Part shown: positions 8,711-17,333 of the stretch, piece by piece | Layout: every line of letters begins with the position of its first letter | Numbering within the stretch: the first letter of the stretch is position 1 | Assembly (NCBI GenBank): GCA_903847405.1 | Contig: CAINDP010000044.1 | Span: 1 to 64,000, forward strand | Direction: 5' to 3' | DNA from: an uncultured Myxococcales bacterium | GTDB taxonomy: Bacteria > Myxococcota_A > UBA9042 > DTJE01 | Length of the DNA: 64,000 nucleotides | Translations under genes and position numbers: made by a program | Notes under the pieces: generated by a model | What the model saw: the letters and a program-made list of their open reading frames with translations, nothing else | What the model was told of the DNA's origin: nothing | The model's database searches: none

Positions 8711-10612
8711 ATGCGAATCGAATCGCTGGAGCAGTTCGGCGCTGCGGTCGAGGCCGCGCGCCAGGCGCACCTGGCCAAGGGGCGCGAGATCTGGGTGTGC
8801 TGCGGGACCGGGTGCCTGGCGAACGGCTCGAAGGCCGTTGCCGAGGCGTTCGACGCGCGCATCGCGTCCGAGGGCCTGCAGGCGTCCCTGGGCCTGTACC
8901 ACAAGGCCACCGGGTGCCACGGGTTCTGCGAGCGGGGCCCCCTGGTCGTCATCCAGCCCGAGGGCCTGCTGTACGCGAAAGTGAAGGTCGGCGACGTGCC
9001 CGAAATCCTGGACAAGACCGTCGCCCGCGGCGAGGTCATCCCGCGCCTGCTGTACAAGGACCCGACCACGAAGCAGGCCATCGCGAAGTACGACGACATC
9101 CCGTTCTACCGGCACCAGACCCGCGTGGCGATGCGCAACATCGGGCGCGTGGACCCGGGCGACCTGGACGACGCGCTGGCCCACGGCGCCTATGCCGGTC
9201 TGGCCAAGGCGCTGTCCACGATGACGCCCGACCAGGTGATCGCCGAAATCGAGGCGTCCGGACTGCGCGGCCGCGGCGGCGCCGGGTTCGCCACGTCCCG
9301 GAAGTGGAAGGCCTGCCGGAAGGCGCGTGGGGACCGGAAGTTCGTCCTGTGCAACGGCGACGAGGGTGATCCGGGGGCGTTCAAGGATCGGTCCATCATG
9401 GAGGGCGACCCCCACAGCGTCGTGGAAGGCATGATCATCGGTGCGTACGCCATCGGCGCGCACGAAGGCTACCTCTACGTCCGCGACGAGTACCCGCTGG
9501 CCGTGGTGAACGTCGGCAAGGCGCTGGTGGCGGCCCGGGAACGGGGGTTGCTGGGCGCGAACATCCTGGGGTCGGGGTTCGACTTCGACCTGAAGGTCAG
9601 TCGCGGCGGCGGCGCCTTCGTGTGCGGCGAGTCCTCGGCCCTGATGCGGTCCATCGAGGGGCGCACGGGCGAGCCGCGGGCCAAGTACGTCCACGCATCG
9701 GACAAGGGCCTGTTCGACCTGCCGACCAACCTGAACAACGTGGAAACCTGGGCCGACGTGGGCGCGATCATCGCCGGCGGCGGGGCCTGGTTCGCGGGAT
9801 GGGGCACGCAGAAGTCCAAGGGCACGAAGGCCTTCAGCCTGGTGGGCAAGGTCAAGAACACCGGCCTGATCGAACTGCCGATGGGCACGACCCTGCGGCA
9901 CATCATCTACGACATCGGCGGGGGGATCCTGAAGGACCGGCCGTTCAAGGCGGTGCAGACGGGGGGGCCCTCGGGGGGCTGCCTGCCCGCGGACAAGCTG
10001 GACCTGCCGGTGGACTATGAAATCCTGGCGGACAACGGGTCCATGATGGGCTCGGGCGGCATGATCGTCATGGACGACCGGACCTGCATGGTCGACGTGG
10101 CGAAGTACTTCCTGAAGTTCCTGTCGGAGGAGTCCTGCGGCAAGTGCGTCCCGTGCCGCGAGGGACTGAAGCAGATGCTGCTGATCTTCGACGACCTGTG
10201 CACGGGCAAGGGAAAGGGCGGGGACATCGAGCGCATCGAGCGCCTGTGCAAGGGCATGCAACTGGGCAGCCTGTGCGAACTGGGCAAGTCCGCGGCGAAC
10301 CCGGTGATGTCCACCCTGCGGTACTTCCGGGCCGAGTACGAGGCGCACATCGACCACAAGGCCTGCCCGGCCGGGATGTGCCGGGACCTGACGTCCTACG
10401 AGATCGTCGAGGAGCCGTGCACCGGCTGCCACCAGTGCGTGAAGGTCTGCCCGACGGAAGCGATCGCGGGCAAGGCGAAACAGAAGCACGTGATCGACCC
10501 GGCGAAGTGCATTTCCTGCGGCGCATGCTTCGACGTGTGCCCCGAAGACTGCATCCGGTTCACCGCCAGGAACGGAAGGAAGGAGGCGGCGCATGCCCAC
10601 GCTGACCATTGA
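8711..10612 (+). CDS. NuoF/HndC-like NADH-binding flavoprotein with extra ferredoxin domains
   Basis: A 633-residue fusion. Residues 1-110 form a thioredoxin-like [2Fe-2S] domain (Cys 30/35 and 69/73). The central NuoF domain has the NADH/FMN motif GRGGAGFATSRKW and NGDEGDPGAFKDR, then the N3-type [4Fe-4S] site SCGKCVPCREG. The C-terminal 60 residues carry two [4Fe-4S] motifs (CTGCHQCVKVCP, CISCGACFDVCP). This three-part layout is that of NAD(P)H-linked electron-bifurcating or ferredoxin-linked enzymes (HndC, HydB, NfnB-associated types) rather than the plain 430-residue NuoF of complex I. It should exchange electrons between NAD(H) and ferredoxin. Its 3' end overlaps the next gene by 20 bases. 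Confidence 0.92.
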   Translation: MRIESLEQFGAAVEAARQAHLAKGREIWVCCGTGCLANGSKAVAEAFDARIASEGLQASLGLYHKATGCHGFCERGPLVVIQPEGLLYAKVKVGDVPEILDKTVARGEVIPRLLYKDPTTKQAIAKYDDIPFYRHQTRVAMRNIGRVDPGDLDDALAHGAYAGLAKALSTMTPDQVIAEIEASGLRGRGGAGFATSRKWKACRKARGDRKFVLCNGDEGDPGAFKDRSIMEGDPHSVVEGMIIGAYAIGAHEGYLYVRDEYPLAVVNVGKALVAARERGLLGANILGSGFDFDLKVSRGGGAFVCGESSALMRSIEGRTGEPRAKYVHASDKGLFDLPTNLNNVETWADVGAIIAGGGAWFAGWGTQKSKGTKAFSLVGKVKNTGLIELPMGTTLRHIIYDIGGGILKDRPFKAVQTGGPSGGCLPADKLDLPVDYEILADNGSMMGSGGMIVMDDRTCMVDVAKYFLKFLSEESCGKCVPCREGLKQMLLIFDDLCTGKGKGGDIERIERLCKGMQLGSLCELGKSAANPVMSTLRYFRAEYEAHIDHKACPAGMCRDLTSYEIVEEPCTGCHQCVKVCPTEAIAGKAKQKHVIDPAKCISCGACFDVCPEDCIRFTARNGRKEAAHAHADH

Positions 10613-11369
10613 CGGCAAGACGGTCCACGCCGAACACGGCACGTTCCTGCTGGCCGCGTGCCGCAAGGCGGGGATCGACGTGCCGACCCTGTGCGAGCAC
10701 CCCGCGGTGGAACCCTACGGCGGCTGCCGGCTGTGCGTCGTGGACGTCACGCGTCCCGAGTGGGACGGCTGGTGCAAGATGGTGGTGGCCTGCCTGTTCC
10801 CGGTGGAGGACGGCATCGTCGTCCACACGCGGTCGCAACGGGTGCTGGACACGCGCAAGGTCGTGCTGGACCTGCTGCTGGCCCGCTGCCCCGAAACGCC
10901 GTTGATCCGCGATCTGGCGGCGACCTACGGCATCGCGACGACGTCCTACGTGAAGAACCCGGTGCCGACGGACTGCATCCTGTGCGGCCTGTGCACCCGG
11001 GTGTGCGACACGATGGGCATGTCGGCCATCAGCAGCGTGGACCGGGGCGCCGGGCGGGAAATCGCCCCGCCGTTCCGGGGGCCGCCTCCGGCCTGCATCG
11101 GCTGTCTGGCCTGCGCGGAAATCTGCCCGACGGGCTTCATCAAGGCCGAATCCGGCCTGCGCAAGCGGCGCATCTGGGAAAAGGACTTCGACATGCTGCG
11201 GTGCCCGGAGTGCGGAAGGTCGCACATCACCGTGGCCCAGGCGGACTTCTTCGCGGGGCGCGGCGGCGTGCCGCGTTCGTATTTCGAGACGTGCGACGTG
11301 TGCAAGCGGGCGGCCCTGGCGGCGACGGCGACGCGCCTGGGGGGCCCGCCGGCAACCCCGGCGCGGTGA
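10593..11369 (+). CDS. NuoG/HoxU-like iron-sulfur subunit
   Basis: A 258-residue protein matching only the N-terminal iron-sulfur part of NuoG. It has a [2Fe-2S] plant-type ferredoxin domain (EPYGGCRLCVVDV with further Cys downstream), a His-Cys region, and two [4Fe-4S] motifs (CILCGLCTRVC and CIGCLACAEICP). A C-terminal tail adds CxxC pairs (RCPECG, CDVCK). There is no molybdopterin domain and no H-cluster domain, so this is not a hydrogenase catalytic subunit. It probably acts as electron-transfer chain between the NuoF-like protein and the next ferredoxin. The start ATG lies within the nuoF-like gene behind AAGGAGG. Confidence 0.88.
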   Translation: MPTLTIDGKTVHAEHGTFLLAACRKAGIDVPTLCEHPAVEPYGGCRLCVVDVTRPEWDGWCKMVVACLFPVEDGIVVHTRSQRVLDTRKVVLDLLLARCPETPLIRDLAATYGIATTSYVKNPVPTDCILCGLCTRVCDTMGMSAISSVDRGAGREIAPPFRGPPPACIGCLACAEICPTGFIKAESGLRKRRIWEKDFDMLRCPECGRSHITVAQADFFAGRGGVPRSYFETCDVCKRAALAATATRLGGPPATPAR

Positions 11370-11377
11370 GGAGGATC

Positions 11378-11833
11378 ATGGATCGCATCTACAACGTGAT
11401 TCCCGAGCGATGCATCGCCTGCGGGAAGTGCGAACTGGCCTGCGCCTTCGCCCACGGCAGCGAAGGACGGCCCGCGGCGACGCGCATCCACATCCACCGC
11501 CGCGGCCCGGACCTGGGGACGCCCGTGGTGTGCCTGCAGTGCGACGATCCGTCGTGCCTGGCGGCATGCCCGGTGGGCGCTCTGTCCTGGAACGCGGCGA
11601 CCGCGGCCATCGAGGTGTCCAAGGGCACGTGCATCCGCTGCCGCATGTGCGTCGCGGCGTGCCCCTTCGGCAACATGATCTGGGACGACGCGCGGCACGA
11701 AGTGGCCAAGTGCGACCTGTGCGGCGGCGACCCGAAGTGCGTGCCGTTCTGCCCGACCAAGGCGCTGGAGTACGTGCCCGCGGATCGCGCGGCGGACCTT
11801 CCCCGGGCCTACGAGCCGGGGACGCTGCGCTAG
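11378..11833 (+). CDS. HycB/DmsB-type 4x[4Fe-4S] ferredoxin subunit
   Basis: A 151-residue electron-transfer protein with four cysteine groups: CIACGKCELAC, CLQCDDPSCLAACP, CIRCRMCVAACP and CDLCGGDPKCVPFCP. This is the pattern of HycB/HydN/DmsB beta subunits, which hold four [4Fe-4S] clusters. No molybdopterin or nickel catalytic partner is encoded nearby. In this operon it is best explained as an extra wire between the oxidoreductase and NADH modules. It starts eight bases after the NuoG-like gene behind GAGGAGG. Confidence 0.88.
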   Translation: MDRIYNVIPERCIACGKCELACAFAHGSEGRPAATRIHIHRRGPDLGTPVVCLQCDDPSCLAACPVGALSWNAATAAIEVSKGTCIRCRMCVAACPFGNMIWDDARHEVAKCDLCGGDPKCVPFCPTKALEYVPADRAADLPRAYEPGTLR

Positions 11834-11848
11834 GAACAGGAGTCGACG

Positions 11849-12361
11849 ATGTCCGCCAACCCCCAGATTCTTTCGATCCTGCAGAAGGCGTACCAGGTCG
11901 AAACCGACGGGTACACCTTCTATTCGATGATCGCCGAGCGCACGGACAAGGACGCCGTGCGGGACCTGTTCGGGAAGCTTGCCCGGGACGAGGTGCTGCA
12001 CAAGGCGTACCTGAAGGAGATCTCGGGCCAGTACGAGGAGCGCGGCGTCGCGGCCTTCGTGGTGCCGGCGCGGCCCGACCCGTCGCTGCGGGTCTTCGCC
12101 GACCGGGTGCTGACGGACCGCTTCAAGGAGCAGGCCCGGGGCGCGACCTTCGAGGTGTCGGCCGTGTCGATCGGCATGACGCTGGAAACCAACGCCATGG
12201 CGCTGTTCGGCGCCCAGGCCGACACCGCGACCGACCCGGAGGTCCGCGAGTTCTACCGGTTCCTGTGCGAGTGGGAACGGCAGCACTACGAGGCGCTGCA
12301 GGACCTGTTCCAGGAGGTCCGCCAGGATCTCTTCACGGGCGGCGGGTTCAATCCGTTCTGA
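11849..12361 (+). CDS. Ferritin-like (rubrerythrin-domain) protein without rubredoxin
   Basis: A 170-residue four-helix diiron protein. The carboxylate/His motif appears as ETDGYTFYS in helix 1, DEVLHKAYL in helix 2, LETNAMALF in helix 3 and EWERQHYEAL in helix 4, matching the ligand pattern of rubrerythrin-type ferritins. There is no C-terminal rubredoxin CxxC domain. The protein ends in a short Gly-Gly-Phe-rich tail. As the last gene of the kor-nuo operon it may protect the oxygen-sensitive iron-sulfur enzymes from peroxide or act as an electron-accepting partner; both are inference. Confidence 0.82.
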   Translation: MSANPQILSILQKAYQVETDGYTFYSMIAERTDKDAVRDLFGKLARDEVLHKAYLKEISGQYEERGVAAFVVPARPDPSLRVFADRVLTDRFKEQARGATFEVSAVSIGMTLETNAMALFGAQADTATDPEVREFYRFLCEWERQHYEALQDLFQEVRQDLFTGGGFNPF

Positions 12362-12391
12362 CGCGCCTGGGGCCGCAATCCCACACCCGGT

Positions 12392-14182
12392 TCACCGATC
12401 CTGGTTCGCGGGCATCCCAGACAGGCGGGCCACGGTTTCGATGGCAGTGCGGGCGATGGCCCCGGCATAGGCCCAGTCGATGCGATCGCTGCGGTCGGTG
12501 CTGTCGTGATAGCCCGCGCGGCGCAGCGATTTCGTGCGGTTCAGGTGCTCGTTCAGCAGGACCACCGGGAAGCCGGCGCCGTCGAAGACCCAGCCGTCCG
12601 TGTTGTACAGGTAGGACTGCGGGTCGAAGACCGGCCGGATCTCCGCGCGGAACCCCTTCGCGGTGCCCGCGGCGCCTGCCGCCACCGCTGCAGCCAGTGC
12701 CGATTCGGTCCCGCGTCCCGGGCTGATCTGGAATACCGGGTCCCCACGGTTCCGCCAGCCGATCCTGTCCAGCAGCACCAGTGGGCCCAGATCCTGCTTG
12801 CGCGCCAGCACGTCCGACAGGAATCGCCGGGCGCCCAGGTCGTCGGCCGGAAACTCCTCGCCGGCCAGGTGCACCAGCCAGATGTCGCGCAGGGGATGCA
12901 GGTCCTTCAGCACCTCGGCCGCCCGCAGCAGCGTCGCGATCGCCGCCCCGTTGTCGTCCGCGCCCGGCGCCGACACGCGCTGCCAGGTGCGTTCGTACAC
13001 GTCCTCGCAGAAGGCCGTGTCCAGGTGGTCCGCCAGCAGGATGGGGCGGATGGCGGCGTCCGGGGCCGATCCGGGAATCACCGCGACCAGGTTCGACTGG
13101 GGTACGCCGTGCCAGGGGAAGCGCTGCCGACGCGTCTGCAGGCCCAGGGCCTTGTAGCGGGCCTCCAGCCAGTCCACCAGGGTCTCCAGGTGGTTCTGCG
13201 GATCCAGGGCGTTGCGCCGGGTGAACCGGACGCGCCGCCCGTCGGGCATCACGGTTTCGTCCTCGCCCGACACGACGCGAACGTCGGCACGGAGGCGGGA
13301 CTCAAAGCTCGCGGGCCAGTCCGTCACAACCGGGGCACGGGTGACGGCGGGCGGGATCGCCGCCGGCCGCTCGAACCGGAGGCACTCCGGGAAGGCGACG
13401 CGGCCCTTGCCGTCCATGCGGATTTCGAAGGTCCAGGCGCGGCCGTTCAGGCGGGACGGCTGGGGGATGTGGCGGCAGGCAAGGGGCGGGGCCCCCGGGG
13501 CGGCCATCGTGGCGGCGCGCGGTTCGCGCAGGTCCAGCGACAACCACGATTCGACCACGCTGCCGGCGGCGTTGGTCCAGGCGCAGTCGCCGAAGGCCGG
13601 CTTGTCGTACAGGCCCGGTTGCTGCGTGACGTCGTCGAAGATCGCCGCGTGCTCCCTCGGAATCGAGGGATGCAGGAGGCCGGGGAGGAGGGGAGGGGGC
13701 ACCAGTCGCAGCCGGTCCCGCCGCGGGAGGACGTCGGGCGCCAGCCAGGTCCAGGGTTCGCGGTCGACCCGCCACCGCGCGACCGCCCAGGTCGCCCGCC
13801 CCTCGTCGTCCAGGACGGGCCAGGCCTCGAAGGACAGAGGGCCGCGGGCGCCGGGTGTCGTGCGGGCAAGGGCCCGGGCCAGGGCCGGGAAGATCGCGCG
13901 TCCGGACTGCCGGAAGGCATCGGGCAGGGTGGCGGGGGCGCTGCCGGAGGTCAGGCCCAGGGCCATCTGGCGCGGGGAGGTGCCCAGGTACAGGGGCTGG
14001 CGCTGCTCGGAGTTGGCCTCCAGGCGGGACCAGGTCGCCAGGTCGGTCGCGGACGTCACCAGCCCGCCCTCGGGACGGGAGCAGGCGGGGAAGGGGGCCG
14101 CAGACGCGGTTCCCGGGGCCGCCGTCTGGGCGAACACCAGCAGGGCTCCGATCCCCAGCACCGATCGTGGGATGCGTTGCAC
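12392..14182 (-). CDS. Secreted M28-family zinc peptidase
   Basis: A 596-residue protein starting at GTG with an AGGAGAAACC site upstream. It has a signal peptide ending near ASAA. Residues up to about 290 form an N-terminal domain I do not recognise. The C-terminal domain is an M28 aminopeptidase fold: first zinc His in LADHLDTAF, bridging Asp in GADDNGAA, catalytic Glu pair in LAGEEFPAD, and a late His in AGYHDSTDRSD. Only one or two of the metal ligands towards the middle are less clear. It likely removes N-terminal residues from peptides in the periplasm or outside the cell, feeding the amino-acid oxidation genes. Confidence 0.8.
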   Translation of the reverse strand: MQRIPRSVLGIGALLVFAQTAAPGTASAAPFPACSRPEGGLVTSATDLATWSRLEANSEQRQPLYLGTSPRQMALGLTSGSAPATLPDAFRQSGRAIFPALARALARTTPGARGPLSFEAWPVLDDEGRATWAVARWRVDREPWTWLAPDVLPRRDRLRLVPPPLLPGLLHPSIPREHAAIFDDVTQQPGLYDKPAFGDCAWTNAAGSVVESWLSLDLREPRAATMAAPGAPPLACRHIPQPSRLNGRAWTFEIRMDGKGRVAFPECLRFERPAAIPPAVTRAPVVTDWPASFESRLRADVRVVSGEDETVMPDGRRVRFTRRNALDPQNHLETLVDWLEARYKALGLQTRRQRFPWHGVPQSNLVAVIPGSAPDAAIRPILLADHLDTAFCEDVYERTWQRVSAPGADDNGAAIATLLRAAEVLKDLHPLRDIWLVHLAGEEFPADDLGARRFLSDVLARKQDLGPLVLLDRIGWRNRGDPVFQISPGRGTESALAAAVAAGAAGTAKGFRAEIRPVFDPQSYLYNTDGWVFDGAGFPVVLLNEHLNRTKSLRRAGYHDSTDRSDRIDWAYAGAIARTAIETVARLSGMPANQDR

Positions 14183-14311
14183 GGTTTCTCCTGCCGGACC
14201 GCATGAAGACTAGTCCAGAGGGGCCTTGGTCGTCAACGCGCGTGCGGATGGACGCAGGCGTCGTGCCGCCGGGATCGGGTATGCTTCAGGCGGATGGTGA
14301 CGGAGGATCCG

Positions 14312-15226
14312 ATGAGGACGCCAGGACGTTCCTGCCCATTGCCGGGACTGCTGCTGCTGCTGGCGGCACTCCCCCTGGGCGGCTGCGTGTTCAACGATGA
14401 CAAGCGCTCCGATCCCGGGAGCGTGGATCCGGGCCAGGACGCCTGGGACGCGGATGGGACGCTGCCACTTGACGTCGGCGAGGATGCGTCGCCCGAGCCC
14501 GGGATGGACCCGGGTGGCGACACGATGCCGTTCGATGTGCCGCCGGACTCGGATGCGACCTGTGCCGCGGTGCCCGGTCCCGAATCCGTGAACTTCGAGG
14601 TGTTCGGCTTCCCGACCGAGGGCAGCGACATGCCCCCCTGGGGCCAGGGCGTGCTGGAGGGCGACGGGACGCTGGACGCGATCGAGCAGACGCGGTCGGG
14701 CTGGCGCTACGTGTTCCAGTTGGCGGGCGGCAAGGCGGTCACCGTGGAAACGAACCTGCCGCAGGACCAGTCGATCCCGTTCGCGGTCGGGGACGCGGTG
14801 CACCTGTACGCCCGGCAGGACCTGCCGTGGTGGCGGGACGTGGTGCTGGTCCTGTGGGCGCCCTCGGGTGCCGTGCGCTTCCTGTTCCAGGATGCGGCCC
14901 GAACCGGCGAAACGGCCCCGTGGTTCGACTGCGGGGGGGGCTCATGGCTGTGTCCAACCGTCCGGATGCAGGCGGACGAATGCCCGGCCGTGGACGGGGA
15001 GTGCGGCAAGCGGCAGTACCCCCCGGTGGAGTTGCTGGCCTTCGGCGGCGTGGCCGACAGCGAGGTTCCCGTCGCGCATCGGCAGGGGTTCGAAGGCCCC
15101 AGCACCACGAACCCGATGATCCGCTACCACGTGTACGAGGCCTACCGGATCCAGCCCGGCACGTACCAGTGCGCAGACTACCCCGATGCGTGGATCCGGG
15201 CGTCCATCCGGGTGCTGACCCCGTAG
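14312..15226 (+). CDS. Lipoprotein with Asp/Pro-rich spacer, unknown function
   Basis: A 304-residue protein with a lipoprotein signal ending PLGGC, then about 55 residues rich in Asp, Pro and Gly that look unstructured. The rest is a predicted beta-rich domain of roughly 220 residues with four or more cysteines (CGGGSWLC, DECPAVDGECG), which would favour disulfides in the periplasm. I do not recognise the family. The ATG at 14312 is chosen because it has GGAGG seven bases upstream and begins the signal peptide properly; an ATG/GTG at 14294 is less well placed. Similar spacers occur in at least four other lipoproteins of this window. Confidence 0.7.
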   Translation: MRTPGRSCPLPGLLLLLAALPLGGCVFNDDKRSDPGSVDPGQDAWDADGTLPLDVGEDASPEPGMDPGGDTMPFDVPPDSDATCAAVPGPESVNFEVFGFPTEGSDMPPWGQGVLEGDGTLDAIEQTRSGWRYVFQLAGGKAVTVETNLPQDQSIPFAVGDAVHLYARQDLPWWRDVVLVLWAPSGAVRFLFQDAARTGETAPWFDCGGGSWLCPTVRMQADECPAVDGECGKRQYPPVELLAFGGVADSEVPVAHRQGFEGPSTTNPMIRYHVYEAYRIQPGTYQCADYPDAWIRASIRVLTP

Positions 15227-15230
15227 GTCC

Positions 15231-15782
15231 TCAACGCAACCTGCCCAACAGCGCCACGTCGATGACAGCCCGGGTCCGTGCCAGGACCTCGCGGGCGCGG
15301 TTCCACAGTGCGTCCGCGTAGACCCGGCGGTCCGCGACCAGGCCCACGGCGTCGATGCCGGCCTTCCGGGCCAGCCACAGCGCCCGCGGGAGGTGGAACG
15401 CCTGGGTGCAGACGATCGCGTCGGCCACGTGGAAGACCGTGGCTGCGCGCCGCATCGTGGCCAGGGTGCGGAACCCCTCCGGATCCCGCAGCACGGCCTC
15501 GTCCGGCACGCCATGGTCCCGCAGCCAGTCGGCCATCGTCGCCACCTCGTCCCGGGTCGCCGGGAACGGATTGCCGCTGACGAGGATCCGGCGGACCTTC
15601 CCGGCACGCCACAGCGCCAGGGCCGTTTCCAGACGGTCCTCCAGGGCATCGGAGGGGCGGAGGCCCGGATGGACGGCCGCCCCCGGGACGATCGCGATGC
15701 TGCGGGCCGGGATGCCCGCCAGGTCGCGGAAGATGCGCGCGCATTCGTTGCGGCCGATCCAGCCCGTGTCGTTCCGTTTCAC
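15231..15782 (-). CDS. SanA/YdcF-like DUF218 protein
   Basis: A 183-residue DUF218-fold protein. The motif series IVPGAAV, LSA-like DRLETALALWRAGKVRRILVSG, the acidic E in TRDEVATM and the late CTQAFHLPRALWLARKAG match the SanA/YdcF family, which E. coli SanA links to envelope barrier function. The usual N-terminal membrane helix is not visible from the GTG start, so this copy may be soluble or the true start may be missed. No clear ribosome site is present. It is convergent with the lipoprotein gene, ending five bases from it. Confidence 0.75.
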   Translation of the reverse strand: MKRNDTGWIGRNECARIFRDLAGIPARSIAIVPGAAVHPGLRPSDALEDRLETALALWRAGKVRRILVSGNPFPATRDEVATMADWLRDHGVPDEAVLRDPEGFRTLATMRRAATVFHVADAIVCTQAFHLPRALWLARKAGIDAVGLVADRRVYADALWNRAREVLARTRAVIDVALLGRLR

Positions 15783-15853
15783 GGGCGGATTGTACCGCAG
15801 CCTTCAATGCCGGAGGTGCCCTGGAGTAGACTGCGCGGGACACGGAGGGCGTG

Positions 15854-17230
15854 ATGGACGAGGGGAAGGGGTTCCGGCTGGAAACAGAGTCGCTGCGCAT
15901 CCTGGGTGACGCCGTCGAGCGCCTGGGGGCGGGCTTCGCGTCGCTGCCCCCGATCGGCGGCCCGGGGGCGGATCTGGATGCGATCGGGCGGGTGCTGGAC
16001 GAGGTGTGCGTTCGCCTGCACGACAACTACCCGTACTTCCATCCCCTGTACGCGGGCCAGATGCTGGCGCCGCCGCATCCCGTCGCGCGCCTGGCCTATG
16101 CCCTGGCGATGTGGATCAACCCGAACAACCACGCGCTGGATGGCGGGCGCGCGTCGTCGCGCATGGAAAAGGAGGCGGTGGCGGAGATCGCGCGCATGGT
16201 CGGGTGGGACGCGCATCTGGGCCACCTGTGCGGCGGCGGCACGATGGCGAACCTGGAGGCCCTCTGGGTGGGGAAGTGCCTGCGGCCCGGGGCGACGGTT
16301 CTGGCCTCGTCGCAGGCGCACTACACGCACTCCCGGATCAGCGCCGTGCTGGGACTTCCCTTCGAGGCGATCCCCTGCGATCGCCGGGGGCGGATGGATG
16401 TTCCGGCGCTGGAGGCACGGTTGCGCACCGGCGACGTCGGCATGGTGGTGGCCACGATGGGGACGACCGCGGTCGGGGCCGTGGATCCCCTGCCGCAGAT
16501 CCTGGCCCTGCGGGATCGCCACGGGTTCCGCCTGCACGCCGACGCGGCCTACGGGGGGTACTTCGGGTTGGCCTCCGGGCTGGACGACGACGCCCGTGCC
16601 GCCTACGACCGCCTGGCCGACGCGGACAGCGTCGTGATCGACCCGCACAAGCACGGCCTGCAGCCGTACGGGTGCGGGTGCGTGCTGTTCAAGGACCCGT
16701 CGGTCGGGCGGCTCTACCGGCACGATTCGCCCTACACCTACTTCAGTTCCGCCGAACTGCACCTGGGGGAAATCAGCCTGGAATGCAGCCGGCCCGGCGC
16801 GGCGGCGGTGGCGCTGTGGGCGACCCAGCGCCTGCTGCCCCTGGTGCGGTGCGGTGAATTCGCCGCGGGGCTGGACCGATCCCTGGCGGCCGCCCGGCAG
16901 TTGTGGGCGACCGTTGCGGCCGATCCCCGGTACGTCACGCCCTTCGCGCCGGAACTGGACATCGTGGTGTTCGCGCCCCGTGCCGCGACTGCGACCCAGG
17001 CGTCGGCGCGCGCCCGGCGGATCTTCGACGCCGCCGCCCGTCGGGGCCTGCACCTGGCGCTGGCGGATCTGCCGGTGGCCTTTTTCGAGGGCGTCGCCCC
17101 GGGGATGGCGTTCGACCGCGACACCATCACCTGCCTGCGATCGGTCCTGATGAAGGCCGAGCACGCGGACTGGGTGGCGCGCATCGCCGCGGTGCTGGAC
17201 GAGGCGACGGGCGAGGTTCCGGACGCCTGA
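15854..17230 (+). CDS. PLP-dependent group II amino acid decarboxylase
   Basis: A 458-residue pyridoxal-phosphate enzyme of the glutamate/tyrosine/aromatic decarboxylase group. Visible are the substrate-side FHPLYAGQM, the cofactor loop CGGGTMANLEAL, the stacking-His region SSQAHYTHSR, the cofactor Asp in HADAAYGGYF and the Schiff-base lysine at about residue 266 in DPHKHG. The reaction is amine formation from an amino acid with loss of CO2. The substrate cannot be assigned; the family includes glutamate, tyrosine, tryptophan and diaminobutyrate enzymes. ATG at 15854 is preferred to GTG at 15851 on spacing from CGGAGGG. It stands alone with no antiporter gene beside it. Confidence 0.88.
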   Translation: MDEGKGFRLETESLRILGDAVERLGAGFASLPPIGGPGADLDAIGRVLDEVCVRLHDNYPYFHPLYAGQMLAPPHPVARLAYALAMWINPNNHALDGGRASSRMEKEAVAEIARMVGWDAHLGHLCGGGTMANLEALWVGKCLRPGATVLASSQAHYTHSRISAVLGLPFEAIPCDRRGRMDVPALEARLRTGDVGMVVATMGTTAVGAVDPLPQILALRDRHGFRLHADAAYGGYFGLASGLDDDARAAYDRLADADSVVIDPHKHGLQPYGCGCVLFKDPSVGRLYRHDSPYTYFSSAELHLGEISLECSRPGAAAVALWATQRLLPLVRCGEFAAGLDRSLAAARQLWATVAADPRYVTPFAPELDIVVFAPRAATATQASARARRIFDAAARRGLHLALADLPVAFFEGVAPGMAFDRDTITCLRSVLMKAEHADWVARIAAVLDEATGEVPDA

Positions 17231-17275
17231 GGTTTTCGCCCTCCGACACCGCCCCCCCGGACGGCGCAACACGCA

Positions 17276-17304
17276 TTGACTTCACGGAAACCGCCATCCA
17301 GAAT
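17276..17304 (+). promoter_or_regulatory. Candidate promoter upstream of the 489-residue secreted protein
   Basis: TTGACT at 17276-17281 and CAGAAT at 17299-17304 are separated by exactly 17 bp, 30 bases before the start codon at 17334. Confidence 0.45.
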
Positions 17305-17333
17305 GACGCGGCCGTCCTGCGGAGCCCCACCGA

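Noticed and set aside
7925..10666. Open frame of 913 codons on the minus strand
   Set aside because: Antisense to the NuoE/NuoF-like genes; low-complexity translation.
10593..11369. NuoG-like gene as a [FeFe] hydrogenase subunit
   Set aside because: No H-cluster cysteine motifs and the protein stops after the ferredoxin domains.
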